A stretch of DNA of 64,000 nt. Origin: Trichomonas vaginalis G3. Taxonomy: Eukaryota > Parabasalia > Trichomonadida > Trichomonadidae. The stretch spans positions 28,116,082 through 28,180,081 of the forward strand of contig NC_067207.1 in assembly GCF_026262505.1 (NCBI RefSeq), in the 5' to 3' direction. This document shows, one piece after another, positions 49,259-60,317 of the stretch. A program made the translations under genes and the position numbers. Each line of letters starts with the position of its first letter. The stretch's first letter is position 1. The notes under the pieces were generated by a model, which did not search any database, was not told the DNA's origin, and worked only from the letters and a program-made list of their open reading frames with translations.

Positions 49259-49963
49259 TCGTAGACATTTTTATACTTATTAATCAACCATTCAAAATCA
49301 TATTCCTCTGAAAAGTTATTTTATTAAAAATTTAGAATTTTAATAAATATAGAGTTTGAATTTCATACAATACCTATATATTTTCAATAATGGAATTTGA
49401 AAACCATTCTCAAAAGTTCTCAGAAAACCTTTTTTTCATTAATTTTAAGAAATCTGAGTATTAAATTAAGTGATAAATTCGTTTGACACTACTTTAATTT
49501 TTAAATTCAAAAAATTATATGTGCTTCTTAAAATGACTCAAAAAAATTTTATTATAAAATAATATATAATATTAAAAATCCCACAACATTTTTTACTTTA
49601 CATAATAGTACTTCCTCAACGATTAATTTCCACTCAATTTCTATCGTTGACCGAACTTAGCATGCAACAATTTTAATGTATATGCGCTATACTTCTGAAC
49701 ATTTTTTTTAAAATAATAATTTTCAAATCTTTTATCATTACTACTATGATAATATGATAATGTAATCCATTCTTTGATATTTTATCTCAGTTATTCCCAT
49801 TATTACTTTGAATTTCTCAATGAAATTATAAGAATTATTATTTAAATCATATGCTCCGCGATTTTCCTCTAATTGGCTATTCATTGCTTGTGGAATGTTT
49901 CATAAAATTTCTGAAATAGAACCCTTCGAAAAGTGACTGATCTGTACGTTAAGCCCCATTTTC
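49259..49963. other. Intergenic, nothing recognised
   Basis: AT-rich spacer before the Ser/Asn-rich protein gene. No structure found. Confidence 0.55.
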
Positions 49964-50821
49964 ATGCTCTCTTTCACAAACATTTGTAAGGAATTAGAAG
50001 ACGACCTACAACTTCAAGAAGCCAAACTTGAAATCTTTTCGAAAAATAACTTTATCTGGCTTGAGAAAATCAATAAGAAGTTGGATCCAAATTCTAATTT
50101 AGCCAATAACACGGTCGACATCAGTAATGTTCCAAATAATCAAAAAGAACTGGCTCTAACCAACGAAAATCATAATAATTCAGAAGAAAATACCCAAAAC
50201 ATTTCAAATAATCAAGCTCCCCGCAGATCTAGCTTGCGTACAAATGTTCCTATTAGACCACATGATTTTGATTCTGATTCTTCTATTGATTTCCCCGCTT
50301 CTGATGATGCTAATCATCATGTTACAATTCAAGTTCTTCAAAATAATGATGCGCTCTCATCTAACACTGATGCACAAGCATCTCCTATTACTCTTGCCAG
50401 AGCTGAAGAAAACTATGTATCAAAAGTAACACCTCAAAGAAATTCACTTGTTAAGCAAATTATTGAAAATGAATCACCAATTTCAGAATCATCGGCCAGC
50501 TCTTGCTTTGATGTTGACTCAGATGTTCCTAAGACTCCTGTTAAAAAGGATTCATCTGTCAATTTACCAACTTCTCCTAAGATCTCATATGCAGATACTA
50601 GAGACCTAAGGACAAGTATAGATCCAACAAATATCCTACTCTCTTCGGAAGAGTTTACATCTTCAGTCAATGGTGTTTATTCGATTTCCAAAGATGCTTC
50701 TCAATTATCTCAGCAGGCAAAGCTGATGAGACAGAAATGGGCCAAAATAGTAGCCGAAAAGAACCAATTACAGCAGGCAAATGGTAATCAAGCCATAAAT
50801 AGAGTGGCAATGTTTGAATGA
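49964..50821 (+). CDS. Ser/Asn-rich low-complexity protein, unrecognised
   Basis: 285 residues from the ATG at 49,964. An N-terminal helix or short coiled coil (ELEDDLQLQEAKLEIF, about 9-38) is followed by some 180 residues of disordered Ser/Asn/Asp-rich sequence with many possible phosphorylation sites (RRSSLRT, SDSSIDFP, PKTPVKK, TSPK). A C-terminal helix follows (QLSQQAKLMRQKWAKIVAEKNQLQQANG). TP/SP sites near basic residues would fit a cell-cycle-regulated protein, but no family is recognised. Codon use fits the host. The start lies in CATTTTCATG, so the ATG overlaps an Inr-like TCA. Confidence 0.7.
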   Translation: MLSFTNICKELEDDLQLQEAKLEIFSKNNFIWLEKINKKLDPNSNLANNTVDISNVPNNQKELALTNENHNNSEENTQNISNNQAPRRSSLRTNVPIRPHDFDSDSSIDFPASDDANHHVTIQVLQNNDALSSNTDAQASPITLARAEENYVSKVTPQRNSLVKQIIENESPISESSASSCFDVDSDVPKTPVKKDSSVNLPTSPKISYADTRDLRTSIDPTNILLSSEEFTSSVNGVYSISKDASQLSQQAKLMRQKWAKIVAEKNQLQQANGNQAINRVAMFE

Positions 50822-51167
50822 ATAATCTTAAAAGTATTAAATCTTGTTGAATTTACTTTATAAAATGTCGTGTTTTCGTTTTAATTATATTGTCGCAATG
50901 TTTTGTACATATTTTTAACACAAGATTAATAATTTTCTCTTGCGTTGATAAGATATAATTCTCTCCTGCTCACGAACAAATTAAACATGAAAGTTACTGT
51001 TAAATTGGCTAACCTAGAATGAATATTTCATGTCACACAAGTGCGCAATTTTTGACTGCCAACCTTATTCAATTAGTCGTAAATTTTTTTGATGCATTTT
51101 ATATGCCGAACAGTCTAAGATATGGATGTAAAATTTTTTGAACTTTTTCAATTCAAAAGATTTTTGT
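50822..51167. other. Intergenic, nothing recognised
   Basis: AT-rich spacer between the Ser/Asn-rich gene and the Tubby-domain gene, both on the plus strand. Confidence 0.55.
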
Positions 51168-52121
51168 ATGGACTCTTCTTCTTCATTGGATCAGAGCTCC
51201 TCAGATTTAGTTATAACTTCTCGTCCTTCCAAAACAGAAACAAAGCCAACTAGAACGCGAAATACCCGTGGTGGTCAAAGAAGAACTCGAAATCAGCCTT
51301 CCAAAATCGAAGAACCAAAGACTGAACCACAAACATTAGAAAGTCCTCGTAGTGCATCTAAAATTAAAGAAGTCAATGGGAAAAAGAAGCAATCTGTCGA
51401 TCTAGAATTTTCTGAAGATTCCGGAAAAGATCAAATCCGTGGGGAAGTTGAATTTTCACAACCAGTTGTAGCTGATCCTGGCCCAAACCCGCCAAAAGCT
51501 GAAGAAAAAAAGGAAGAACAAGAAAATATCAATGTTGATACCTCAAAAGATGATTACTCCAATCAATTAGTTACTGGATCTTATTTTATTTCCAGAGAAA
51601 AACGAGTGTCGCATCTTAAATCTAAACAAAAATACATAATTAAATCAAATACTTCTGATTTGTTAATTGCAAAAGATATTGGATTCCTTACTCCAGATGT
51701 ATACATCAACGAAGGCTCAGAAATTCATGTAAAGGCCCAAAATTTCAAATACAAAATGACAACAAATTTCAAACAGGATGAATTTAAGATTTTGAAGGGT
51801 ACTGAAGAGATAGGCAGCTTGATGTACAACAATGAATACGGAGATTCGTATGGACCAAGAAAAATTCAAGTCAAATTCGGCGAGACCGAAATCCATTCCA
51901 AAATACCAAGGCTTGCTAAGGATGGTCACTGGGTGCTTCAATTTGGAGGCCATTTTACTCTTTCATCTATGAGAAATGCAATTTTACTCGACTCGGAAGG
52001 AAAATCCATAATTACAATCCGCAAAGTAGGCAAAAATGTTCTTGAATTGACAGTTACAAAGCCTGTTCCGCTTTATATAATAGCTTGCCTAGGAATTTCA
52101 AGCTATATTTACTCGAATTGA
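51168..52121 (+). CDS. Tubby C-terminal domain protein
   Basis: 317 residues from the ATG at 51,168 (MDSSSSLDQSSSD); an upstream extension starts without ATG. Residues 1-135 are charged, Ser/Pro/Lys/Glu-rich and disordered. Residues about 140-317 fit the Tubby beta-barrel: SYFISREKRVSHLKSKQKYI, then GSLMYNNEYGDSYGPRKIQVKF (the conserved L-x-Y ... GPRK segment, about 218-237), then WVLQFGGHFTLSSMRNAILL (matching the family's F-x-GR-V-x-x-SxKN segment), and the C-terminal hydrophobic helix LYIIACLGISS. Tubby domains bind phosphoinositides and sort membrane proteins to cilia, so a flagellar or membrane-signalling role is plausible. The conserved G-R of the family reads G-H here. Confidence 0.8.
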   Translation: MDSSSSLDQSSSDLVITSRPSKTETKPTRTRNTRGGQRRTRNQPSKIEEPKTEPQTLESPRSASKIKEVNGKKKQSVDLEFSEDSGKDQIRGEVEFSQPVVADPGPNPPKAEEKKEEQENINVDTSKDDYSNQLVTGSYFISREKRVSHLKSKQKYIIKSNTSDLLIAKDIGFLTPDVYINEGSEIHVKAQNFKYKMTTNFKQDEFKILKGTEEIGSLMYNNEYGDSYGPRKIQVKFGETEIHSKIPRLAKDGHWVLQFGGHFTLSSMRNAILLDSEGKSIITIRKVGKNVLELTVTKPVPLYIIACLGISSYIYSN

Positions 52122-52321
52122 AAATATACATGATACAATAGAATTGTTTATATTAATATAATTGTTTGTTGTTTTAAATATTATTTGTATTAATTTATGC
52201 TTGTTTTTATCCGAATTAATTAAAGATTCGAAATCAATTTTCATAAATTTTATAAAAAATAAGACAAAGGCTTTTGGAAATCAAAATAAATCGTTTAGCC
52301 GGAATATTCATGAATATAGAA

Positions 52322-52924
52322 TTATATACGACATGAGGTGCAGTATCCATCTGGTGGTTCTGTAAGCAATTGGTTGTTACCCATGAACTTATGGTACTCT
52401 TCAGGTGTTGGGATTTTCAGTCCTGTATCTGGGTATTTGCCTGCATGAATTTCATCATTGAGAATGAAATAGATATCTGTGAGTTTGTTTCCGAATTTCT
52501 TCAATTGACCTGTTCTGAAAAGTCTGTAATCAGCGCCAACAATGTCAAGAATATTCATCCATCCTTCGACAATCTTCACATCTAAAATATCTTGTATGTA
52601 GATGAATTTAACATCTCCAAATTCGATTTCATTAAGATGCTTGATGACGATCAATGCAATTGCCTGATTGTAAGGATCAAGAAGCTTCAATTGTTGTTTT
52701 TTACTTCTATCAATACTGTAGTTATACTTCATATAGGTATAGAAAAGGAGTTTCATGATACGATACCTATATCCATCTTCAGCAACGAGATATTTGTCGT
52801 AAAATTCCTTAGCTTCTTTGCATGGCTTTTTTGCTCTTTCCTTAAAGTGATGTACAACATCCTCTGGAATTTCTAACTTAAATATGGGTGTAGTAGATTG
52901 ACCTGCATCTGCTTCTTCTTGCAT
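52322..52924 (-). CDS. 200-residue conserved-looking protein, unrecognised
   Basis: 200 residues from the ATG at 52,924 (MQEEADAGQS). The start is fixed by a good Inr, TCACTTCG, whose A(+1) is 10 bases upstream; the longer frame would begin upstream of the transcription start. It is a soluble mixed alpha/beta protein, with a helical N-terminal half (VVHHFKERAKKPCKEAKEFYDKY) and a C-terminal GYCTSCRI. No membrane segment, signal peptide or known catalytic motif. Convergent with the Tubby gene, 200 bp apart. Function unknown. Confidence 0.8.
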   Translation of the reverse strand: MQEEADAGQSTTPIFKLEIPEDVVHHFKERAKKPCKEAKEFYDKYLVAEDGYRYRIMKLLFYTYMKYNYSIDRSKKQQLKLLDPYNQAIALIVIKHLNEIEFGDVKFIYIQDILDVKIVEGWMNILDIVGADYRLFRTGQLKKFGNKLTDIYFILNDEIHAGKYPDTGLKIPTPEEYHKFMGNNQLLTEPPDGYCTSCRI

Positions 52925-52928
52925 TATT

Positions 52929-52936
52929 CGAAGTGA
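52929..52936 (-). promoter_or_regulatory. Inr of the 200-residue protein gene
   Basis: The minus strand reads TCACTTCG with A(+1) at 52,934, 10 bases before the ATG at 52,924. It excludes the upstream in-frame codon as the start. Confidence 0.7.
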
Positions 52937-53478
52937 TGTTAAAATGAATGAATAATTCAAATTTCAATTTCAGAGGAATAGTTTATAAATGATTGTAAAA
53001 ATTGAAATTACATTGAAAAAATCGATGATAAAGAAGTTCAAATGCTTAATTTGTCTATGAGCAATGTGTGCATTAGTTAATTTCAATGTATTCTCAAAAA
53101 ATAAAAACGTCAAACAATAGAATGCGAAAATTGTTAAAAATGATATTGAGACATACACCATTCATAATGGTAATAATCATTCATATAAAATCTTCTCTCA
53201 GTTTTTTCTGTGAAAAATGAGATTCGTCAAAACATCAAAACTTCGGAATATTGCTGCGTGCACCACAATTAACAAATGTGTGATCGGCGCATGTTTGTCA
53301 TGCAATCCCGTCGTTTTTGTGTGAAAATTGAGATTATTTTTACGAATCGATATTTTTTCGTTATCGAATGATATTTATTAACATATCCACTATCTAACAT
53401 ACGAATTCATTATCATTTCGGATTTATAAAGAAAAAATCAAAACTTGAAATATCTAAGTTCGAATAGATGAAACATGC
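52937..53478. other. Intergenic, nothing recognised
   Basis: AT-rich spacer between two divergent genes. No repeats are supported. Confidence 0.55.
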
Positions 53479-53850
53479 ATGTACATGTTGATTACAATTA
53501 CAATGGAATGCAAACATTTATTCAATTTCGATGTAAAAGTCAAGGATAAATTTGATGTCTTTCGGCTTGATACAATAGATTCGCAAATAGTGTCTCCTGC
53601 AGACTTTAAGCCATGTTTCAAGAGAAAAACTATTGTTGATCTAACAGTCATTGATATAATCTTTAAGATATTCTCATTAAGAGATGCACATTGTTTTAAT
53701 ATTGGATTGATTGATAAACATGATTCTAATATAGAAGGACATGCAAGCAACCAAGCAAAAAAATGGCTGAAACGTGGTCAAGATTTCAGAATAATTGATT
53801 TCCTTCCATTCAAAAAAAAAGAAAATATGGGTACGTTAATCCAAAACTAG
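53479..53850 (+). CDS. Small unrecognised protein, probably frame-broken at an A-run
   Basis: 123 residues from the ATG at 53,479 (a second ATG follows two codons later and a third at MECKHLF). Basic and hydrophobic residues alternate (VKVKDKFDVFRLDTIDSQIV, KKWLKRGQDFRIIDFLPF). No family is recognised. Just before the stop lies A9-G-A4. A one-base change there would lead into another coding-like frame that stays open to about 54,010, 84 bp before the Maverick. The true protein may therefore be longer, or this is a decaying gene. No Inr is obvious. Confidence 0.5.
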   Translation: MYMLITITMECKHLFNFDVKVKDKFDVFRLDTIDSQIVSPADFKPCFKRKTIVDLTVIDIIFKIFSLRDAHCFNIGLIDKHDSNIEGHASNQAKKWLKRGQDFRIIDFLPFKKKENMGTLIQN

Positions 53851-54093
53851 TTGATAACTACTTAATTGGTGGCCCAAAAATATATCATAAACTTTATGTT
53901 AAAGATATTCTCTTTATGAAGGGTATAGTAGGATATGCTTTGCTACTTATTCGGAAGATAGTGCTTTGTCGACTATCTTTTGAATTCGGTTCAAAGCACG
54001 AAATCCCATGAAAAACTTCTCTCTCTTAATGCTGTCATTCAGAGGTTTGGTTACCAATGGTTTATTACTATATTGCATTAATTCATCTTCATC

Positions 54094-54386
54094 AAAAAAA
54101 AAAAAAAAAAAAAAAAAAAGGTAGTGGGGCCTCCAGGCACTTCGTGCCCTCTAGCCCTGAAGATGTTTAGTATAACTTTGTCCGGACAAGTAAGGGTCTA
54201 TCGTCGCTACAGGAAAAGTTACAGGCGTTCCAAGGAAGTATACTTTGAGAAGCCTTTCCCCCTTATAGAATGAGATAGGACGGTTATTTTACAAAACTGA
54301 CAACACTTTGACCGAGTAGTTTTTTGTGCTGAACAAAAAGTGTCATATAAACATCTGTCAAAAACCGCTTTTTAACTTCACTTAAA
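54094..54386. repeat. Terminal region of right Maverick
   Basis: An A26 run, then AGTGGGGCCTCC and one stem-loop module (54,125-54,157, core GGCACTTCGTGCC, closing CCCTCTAGCCC). A GTCCGGACAAG segment shared with the left copy follows. The left copy has two modules and is longer here. An Inr-like TCACTTAAA (A(+1) at 54,380) lies 7 bases before the first gene's ATG. Confidence 0.75.
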
Positions 54387-56336
54387 ATGCCACGTAAGCT
54401 ACGTAAGAATATACGTAAGAGGAAGAGAGCATTGAAACATCCAATAGTAAAACTGACACCACAACAACAGTTGCAACAACAAATGATGAATGACCCCACT
54501 ATGTTGCAACAAATGTCAAGCAACCCTATGCTTTTAAGCCGAGTTATTGGTGCACAGAGTGGAGGTTTAAGAGCGGCACTTTTAGCGAAAATGGCAGGCT
54601 ATGGTGGAGCTGCAGACGGAACAGCTTATAACCCTCAAAGTCAAATGAATTTGAGTTCACTCAAAAATCAAATAACAGATGTCAAAAAGTCAAACATAGA
54701 CATACAGAAACAAATAAGTGAAAACGAAAAGAAACTAGAATATGACAGACACACAAAGAAACTCAATGAGTTAAACGTAGAGAAAAAGAAGAAAGAAGAA
54801 CAACTGAAAGAACTAAGTACAGAGGAATATGCGAAAAAAGTGTCAGAAAAAGCAGCAGAAGTAGCAAAAATGGAACAAGATGTTATAAATTTGAAAAACC
54901 ATACTACTCAATATAAAGTACTGAAAGATGAAGAAATAAAACAAAAAGCCCTGAAGACATATATGGATAGCGATGAGTATAAAAAAGAAGTTGAAGCAAA
55001 TGTAAAGGCAGAAAAACTTTTACAGTTGCAAAACCAAACCGTACAGTATGAAAACTTAGCACAAGAAAGTAAAAATAACGACGCAGCCATGCAAAAGGCA
55101 ATGAAAAGCGCAGAATATATAAAAGCTAATAATGACTGGTTAGATGCCCAAGCCAACGCTAAAGCAGCCCAACTTATAGGGTCAATAAGGACAAAAATAC
55201 AAGCGGATGAAGACAGTTCAAATGAAGCTTTAATGAATGCTGACTTTAAGAACGCCTTCGAAGCTCTTCATAGTAAGGTGAAACTAGTGAACGACTTCTC
55301 ATCTGGAAAGAAACTGAAGTCTGAAGGTTTCGACAACGAGTTAAGAGAAGTAGCACAAAATATGACGAAAATAACAGATGCAGCAACGAGACAGGCAGTT
55401 CAAAGTGCCTATGACGCCGTTAGAGCAACTGTTGTGGAAAGTCAAGAAAAAGAGTTACAACAGACCAAAACAGACCTAGTAAATGCTTTCTTAAAAACGA
55501 AAAGTCAGGTAGGACATTATGCTGCAGATGGAACATATGTGCCAGCTGGTGGAACTTATATACCAGCTGGTGGAACTTATATACTAGCTAGTGGAACTTA
55601 TATACCACCAAACCCTCCAAGAGAAGCACCTGCACCAGGACTACCTAAAACATTTACATCGTCACATGGACACAGACACAGGCATGCACCAAAACCAACA
55701 CAACAACCAACAGTTCAAAATCCAGCACAACAACCAACAGTTCAAAACACTGCACCACAACCAACAGTTCAAAACACTGCACCACAACCAACAGTTCAAA
55801 ACACTGCACCACAACCAACAGTTCAAAACACTGCACAGCAACAACCACAAACAGAGCAAGGACATAAAAGAAGTAGAGAACAAGGAAACCAAGAATTCTT
55901 AAAAATGCTTAAGGAAAATTATGGTTACCCAGATACTCTTGACTTTAGTGACAGATATAAAGAAGCTATTAGAAAGTTCAAGGAAGGAAATACTGACCCG
56001 AACCTATTTAGCTTTATGGTTCAGCACCAAATGGGATATAATTTCAAACCTGGAAAATACAAGCTCGCTAAGGGATATGATTTAATAGCATATCATCCAA
56101 ATGACATGGATGAATTTACTCCGAGATATTTGGTGTCAGAGCTAAATGATAATTCAACTCTCTTCATGAAACGCGTAAAAAATAGAGACGGAACGAAAGA
56201 AGAAAGGTTTATGAGTCCGGATGACTTAGATAGGGAACTTGTTAAAAACGGTCTCGGAATATATGAAATGCCACCAGATGAGGTACAAGAAACTCCACAG
56301 GAAAAGTTCAGATACAACCAGACATGGAAGAAATAG
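54387..56336 (+). CDS. Basic coiled-coil Maverick protein, right copy (open frame)
   Basis: 649 residues from the ATG at 54,387. Residues 1-25 are strongly basic (MPRKLRKNIRKRKRALKHP), reminiscent of DNA-condensing core proteins of viruses. About 25-45 is Gln-rich and about 90-320 is a long Lys/Glu/Ala coiled coil (KKKEEQLKELSTEEYAKKV). About 380-400 is a GGTYIPAGGTYI repeat. About 430-480 holds five tandem QPTVQNTAP units. The C-terminal part (about 490-649) looks folded. I cannot name a family; an internal virion or scaffold protein is plausible. An Inr-like TCACTT lies just upstream, unusual among the element's genes. The frame looks whole. Confidence 0.65.
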   Translation: MPRKLRKNIRKRKRALKHPIVKLTPQQQLQQQMMNDPTMLQQMSSNPMLLSRVIGAQSGGLRAALLAKMAGYGGAADGTAYNPQSQMNLSSLKNQITDVKKSNIDIQKQISENEKKLEYDRHTKKLNELNVEKKKKEEQLKELSTEEYAKKVSEKAAEVAKMEQDVINLKNHTTQYKVLKDEEIKQKALKTYMDSDEYKKEVEANVKAEKLLQLQNQTVQYENLAQESKNNDAAMQKAMKSAEYIKANNDWLDAQANAKAAQLIGSIRTKIQADEDSSNEALMNADFKNAFEALHSKVKLVNDFSSGKKLKSEGFDNELREVAQNMTKITDAATRQAVQSAYDAVRATVVESQEKELQQTKTDLVNAFLKTKSQVGHYAADGTYVPAGGTYIPAGGTYILASGTYIPPNPPREAPAPGLPKTFTSSHGHRHRHAPKPTQQPTVQNPAQQPTVQNTAPQPTVQNTAPQPTVQNTAPQPTVQNTAQQQPQTEQGHKRSREQGNQEFLKMLKENYGYPDTLDFSDRYKEAIRKFKEGNTDPNLFSFMVQHQMGYNFKPGKYKLAKGYDLIAYHPNDMDEFTPRYLVSELNDNSTLFMKRVKNRDGTKEERFMSPDDLDRELVKNGLGIYEMPPDEVQETPQEKFRYNQTWKK

Positions 56337-57757
56337 TTCAGCAACAACAGCTAGAAGAGCCTGAAGGAAACAAACAAGTCCCTCCTTTGGAAACTAACTT
56401 CACAGAACTAGATGAAGATTTGGAACAGCCGAAAAATCTTGACCCTCAACAAGAGTATGCGGAGAATATGGAATCTTTCCAAGAGTCTAAAAAAATTCGG
56501 CTGACATAGTAGAAGAATATCGAAAAATGTTCGCCGACATACAAAAGACTCCAACATCAGATGAAAATATTCAGCATAGAATGGAAGAACTGAAAGAAAG
56601 TGTACGCAAATACAACAATCCTTTTTACTTACGACCATATAACGTTCAATCTTTGGCTGAACTCGGTGAAAATAAAAGGTTAAATTTCACCAAAACATAT
56701 AGAAATGAAACATTGTTTAAAGTTCATTCAGAACCTAACCAATATGGAAACAAACCTACTTTTGTTTCTGCAGACTATGGAACTACAATGAGATGGGGTC
56801 ATAAAGCTAATCCGGATAGGTGGTTCATAAACTTACAACCACAATTCCAAGAAGTTGTAGACGCAATGGAAGTGAATGGTGAACCAGATATAGCTGGTAT
56901 TTTCAGCGCGGCTTTAATGCCATTGAAAGATATGAAAGATGCAGATATTTTGAACCAGTATGAAATGAACATGGCTGATGGAAATATAACACCTGACGTT
57001 CTAAAACATTTATCTCAAAGAACTACACAGAACCATAGAGATGGTATATTTGGTGAAGAGTTTAGAAAGAAAGTTAGGGAGAGAGAAGGAAGAGAACCTA
57101 TTGTACATGACCTTGCAAACGAAAGTTTACAAAATGTCATAAAAACTTACTTTGCAGACAATGAACCGAGAAGGGATGAATATTTAAGAAAACTCAAATG
57201 GACAGTACCAAATGAAATGTTAGTATTGAAAAACATGTTCCTTGACAAAATAAAACCAACTACAGAAATAAATGACGCAAGACTGAAACATTGGGTAAAA
57301 GCTTTCCCATTCACAAAAGATATTATTGGTAACATGGAAAGAAAACCAGAATGGCTACAAAAACATATATTTGGAAACGAGCTTATTCCATATGGACAAG
57401 CTCTGTTTGAAGAGCTTGAACCGGAAACTCAGGAAAGAGTCATGCAAACAATACGCGAAGACTCAAATACAAACTATGACAAAATCTTTCTAGGATATAG
57501 GTTACCTGAGATGGGCGACCAGAGCCCAAAGGCAAAAAGGACATGGGAAATTTACAACATACTAGGTGAACATGAGGCAAAGATGCAACTTGAAGCAGAG
57601 GGCAAGTTACCAAAAGCGACACCAAAGAAGAAGAGTAGAACAAAGTGAAAATAGTGAAGAAGTAACTTCATCTAGTGAAAGTAGTGGCAATGAAGGAAAA
57701 AGAAGAGTTAAAAACTCAGTCAGGAAGAAAGTAAAGCTTGGTCCGAAACAATTATGA
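56268..57757 (+). pseudogene. Large hydrophilic Maverick protein, right copy (broken)
   Basis: Homologue of the whole 513-residue frame at 9,044-10,585, with the same acidic N-terminus, folded middle and basic/Ser-Glu C-terminus. Function not recognised. It overlaps the end of the coiled-coil gene. A fossil with about two breaks. Confidence 0.6.
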
Positions 57758-57796
57758 CAAATAAATCCAACTATTCTATATTTTTACCCATATGAA

Positions 57797-59401
57797 ATGT
57801 ACGCCGCTCAGAATATAACGCCAACAGTTTTGGATGCCATGAACGGAAATGTTTCCGAATGGTATAACGAATGCGACAATGCCATTAGAAGGTCAGAAAT
57901 AGTTCCTGGAACTTACGAATATACAACTGCTGTTTCTTATGGAAACGTAGGTGAGTTTGGAGAAGGTTCTTCAACAACAGTAGATATTGCTTGCGACAGG
58001 TTTCATATTATTTCTATTGACAACTCATTCTTATACGTGGAACAAGACATTGAAATAAAACCTTCTGCCAAGTTGGTCTGACAAGAAAGGTTGCAATGGA
58101 ATTTTCTATGTCGGATACCAATATGCTCCAGAAGTTTTCATGGGATAAAGATATATTCTAACTCTGACTTAGTTCAAACAGTAACATGGGCAAACTATGA
58201 ATGGTTCGCTTTGAGAAACTCAGTACAACCACAAGCTAGAGAACAAACAGACCAGTATGCAAATATTGAGAAAATAAGAAGACTTGACCCTAACGTTCCA
58301 GGAGTTTATGTTAACCTTTCTGGTTCAGATGGAAATGCTGCCACTAAAGTAAAACTGAAACTTAGAGTTCCTTTGTCATCTTTCCTCATCTTCAGGTTTT
58401 TAAGATACTTGCCAAACTGGGCAGGAAAAAATTTCTATTGAACTTACTCCAAGCAAAAATAACTTAGTCATTGCACCAACACAAGACCCATTCAGCATTA
58501 CTGTAGCTGGAACTGGTGGAGCCAAGTTCTGTGACTTTTGCAAAGACAAAGTTGACTTAGACTTTGGTTTCTCAAACTTCAACAATGAAGTAAACTATTA
58601 TTTCAATGCTGCTGGAACTGCTTGGGACCCAGTTAAGTTCACATGCGAAAAATTTGAATGCAAGAGAATAGAAAGCAGACTTGCAGTCTATATGTTGGAC
58701 CCAGATATTTCAAATGCTTTAGCTGCCAAATATATTGCAGTTCCACTTATGTTCCCTATACACCAAATATCTGTCAAAGACTTTGCAGGTGAAGTTGGAA
58801 ACCAAAGTGCTGACCCAGGTGCAAGAACAGATATTGCTTTAACAACTGCAATGAAACATGCAGATACTATGTTTGTACTGTTCAGACGAACTATAAATGA
58901 CTATTCTTGTTTCTACAACCCCGGTATTAAATATCATATAAACATAGATGGCAAATATATCCAAGAGAAGAATATTCTACAGTTGAGGATATGAGGTCAT
59001 ACAACTTGACATTAGATGCTATGAACTTTAACAACAACTTCACAACAACCAAAACCCTGAAATGCAAAGTTCTATTATGCCATATGTGAAAAGTATGGAC
59101 TCATACAGGAGGTCAAAAAACTCAATATACAAATGGAGACCGTTCAAACTTTTGGCTTGGCATTCCATTTGCTGACTCAGAAGACTTTATGGGTGGTATT
59201 TCAACTGTTGGTACTGTACAAATACAATATACTGGTGACAGAGACGGTCCAGATGAACTGAGAGCAAAGAAGTTTACAAAACCAATAGCACTTTTCACGG
59301 AAGATGCTCTTTTGAAGATTCGTTCGATGAAACCTGCTGGGGCTCCTCAGATTGGCATAACGACAGCTTCCATCGAGCAGATTTTGGCAGCAGGTCAGTA
59401 A
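57797..59401 (+). pseudogene. Major capsid protein, Maverick right copy (broken)
   Basis: Starts at the ATG at 57,797 and corresponds to 7,433-9,042. It is the size and composition of a double-jelly-roll capsid protein and keeps the same neighbours. A fossil with about four breaks, more decayed than the left copy, though neighbouring genes here are better kept. Confidence 0.65.
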
Positions 59402-59719
59402 GTTGTTCTTGAACTGACTTCTCTCCGTCAAATATTGACAGTACGCCAGTTTTGACATAATATTGTAAGATAAACTTACCTTTAGAAATATCTGTAAGTT
59501 TTGTTGTTGTTATATTTTTGTCAACGTCAAGAACTTTCACCATTTCAGTTATACCAACTTTCTTTTGCTTTATGGAAATATTTTGGTTCAGCAAAGACTG
59601 CTATTCTATAACATTTTCCATTGTTTGTATAAAGAACTATTCTGTCAATGTATTTGTATTGTTTTGTGTGTGTAAACTTTGTTCTGCTTCAATTCGAAGA
59701 GATACTCGAATACGTCCAT
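59295..59719 (-). pseudogene. Small Maverick protein antisense to capsid 3' end, right copy (broken)
   Basis: Counterpart of 7,120-7,539. It overlaps the capsid gene tail-to-tail by about 100 bases and is divergent from the next gene at 59,738, 18 bp between the ATGs. Family not recognised. A fossil with about one break. Confidence 0.45.
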
Positions 59720-59737
59720 CTTTTTATTCTAAGTAAA

Positions 59738-60313
59738 ATGTCATTCCGAAAAATAGAAGCGTGAGTGTTTCAAAAGGTTTAATGGCGGTGGCAGATGTGA
59801 AGTTAAATTCACCAACTCAAACAAACAGTCAAAGTGTTATTGTCAATGTCAAAGACAGAGATGTTGAAGTGGGAAACCATACGAAGACGAAGATGGTATA
59901 GCAATTGTTCCTGTAAAAGAACAACATATCCTGAAGTTAGCAGAGACTTAAGTTCTGTTGCAGATATTCGAAACGACTACCAACAACTGAAAGACAAACT
60001 TCAAACTCAGGAGAAGATTTGTCAAGCTTTAAGTATAATGTTAAACTTGGTCGAACACAACCCTGTAAAAGTGAACTCATATGTCATTGCACCTCATGAA
60101 GTTTTGAAAGAACTATTGAAACTTTTGACAGAGGCAGACGATATAAACATCAAAGAAATAGAACCCGACATTAGTTGCTGTGGTGTTTCATATAATGTCA
60201 TTGACAAGATATACGTTATGAAAGGAGGTGAAACGTTGAACTTAAAATATAGTTTCCCAGACGTCATAAAAATATTTGACGACCACAACATTTCATTAAA
60301 ATTTATTTGCTAA
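59738..60313 (+). pseudogene. Unrecognised Maverick protein between capsid genes, right copy (broken)
   Basis: Counterpart of 6,519-7,102; helical C-terminal half. It ends 2 bp before the minor capsid start. A fossil with about two breaks. Confidence 0.5.
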
Positions 60314-60317
60314 GTAA

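Noticed and set aside
54094-54119. A26 run read as a retrotransposon poly(A) tail
   Set aside because: The left copy has a similar A-run (on its minus strand) at the same place inside the terminal region, so it belongs to the Maverick terminus.
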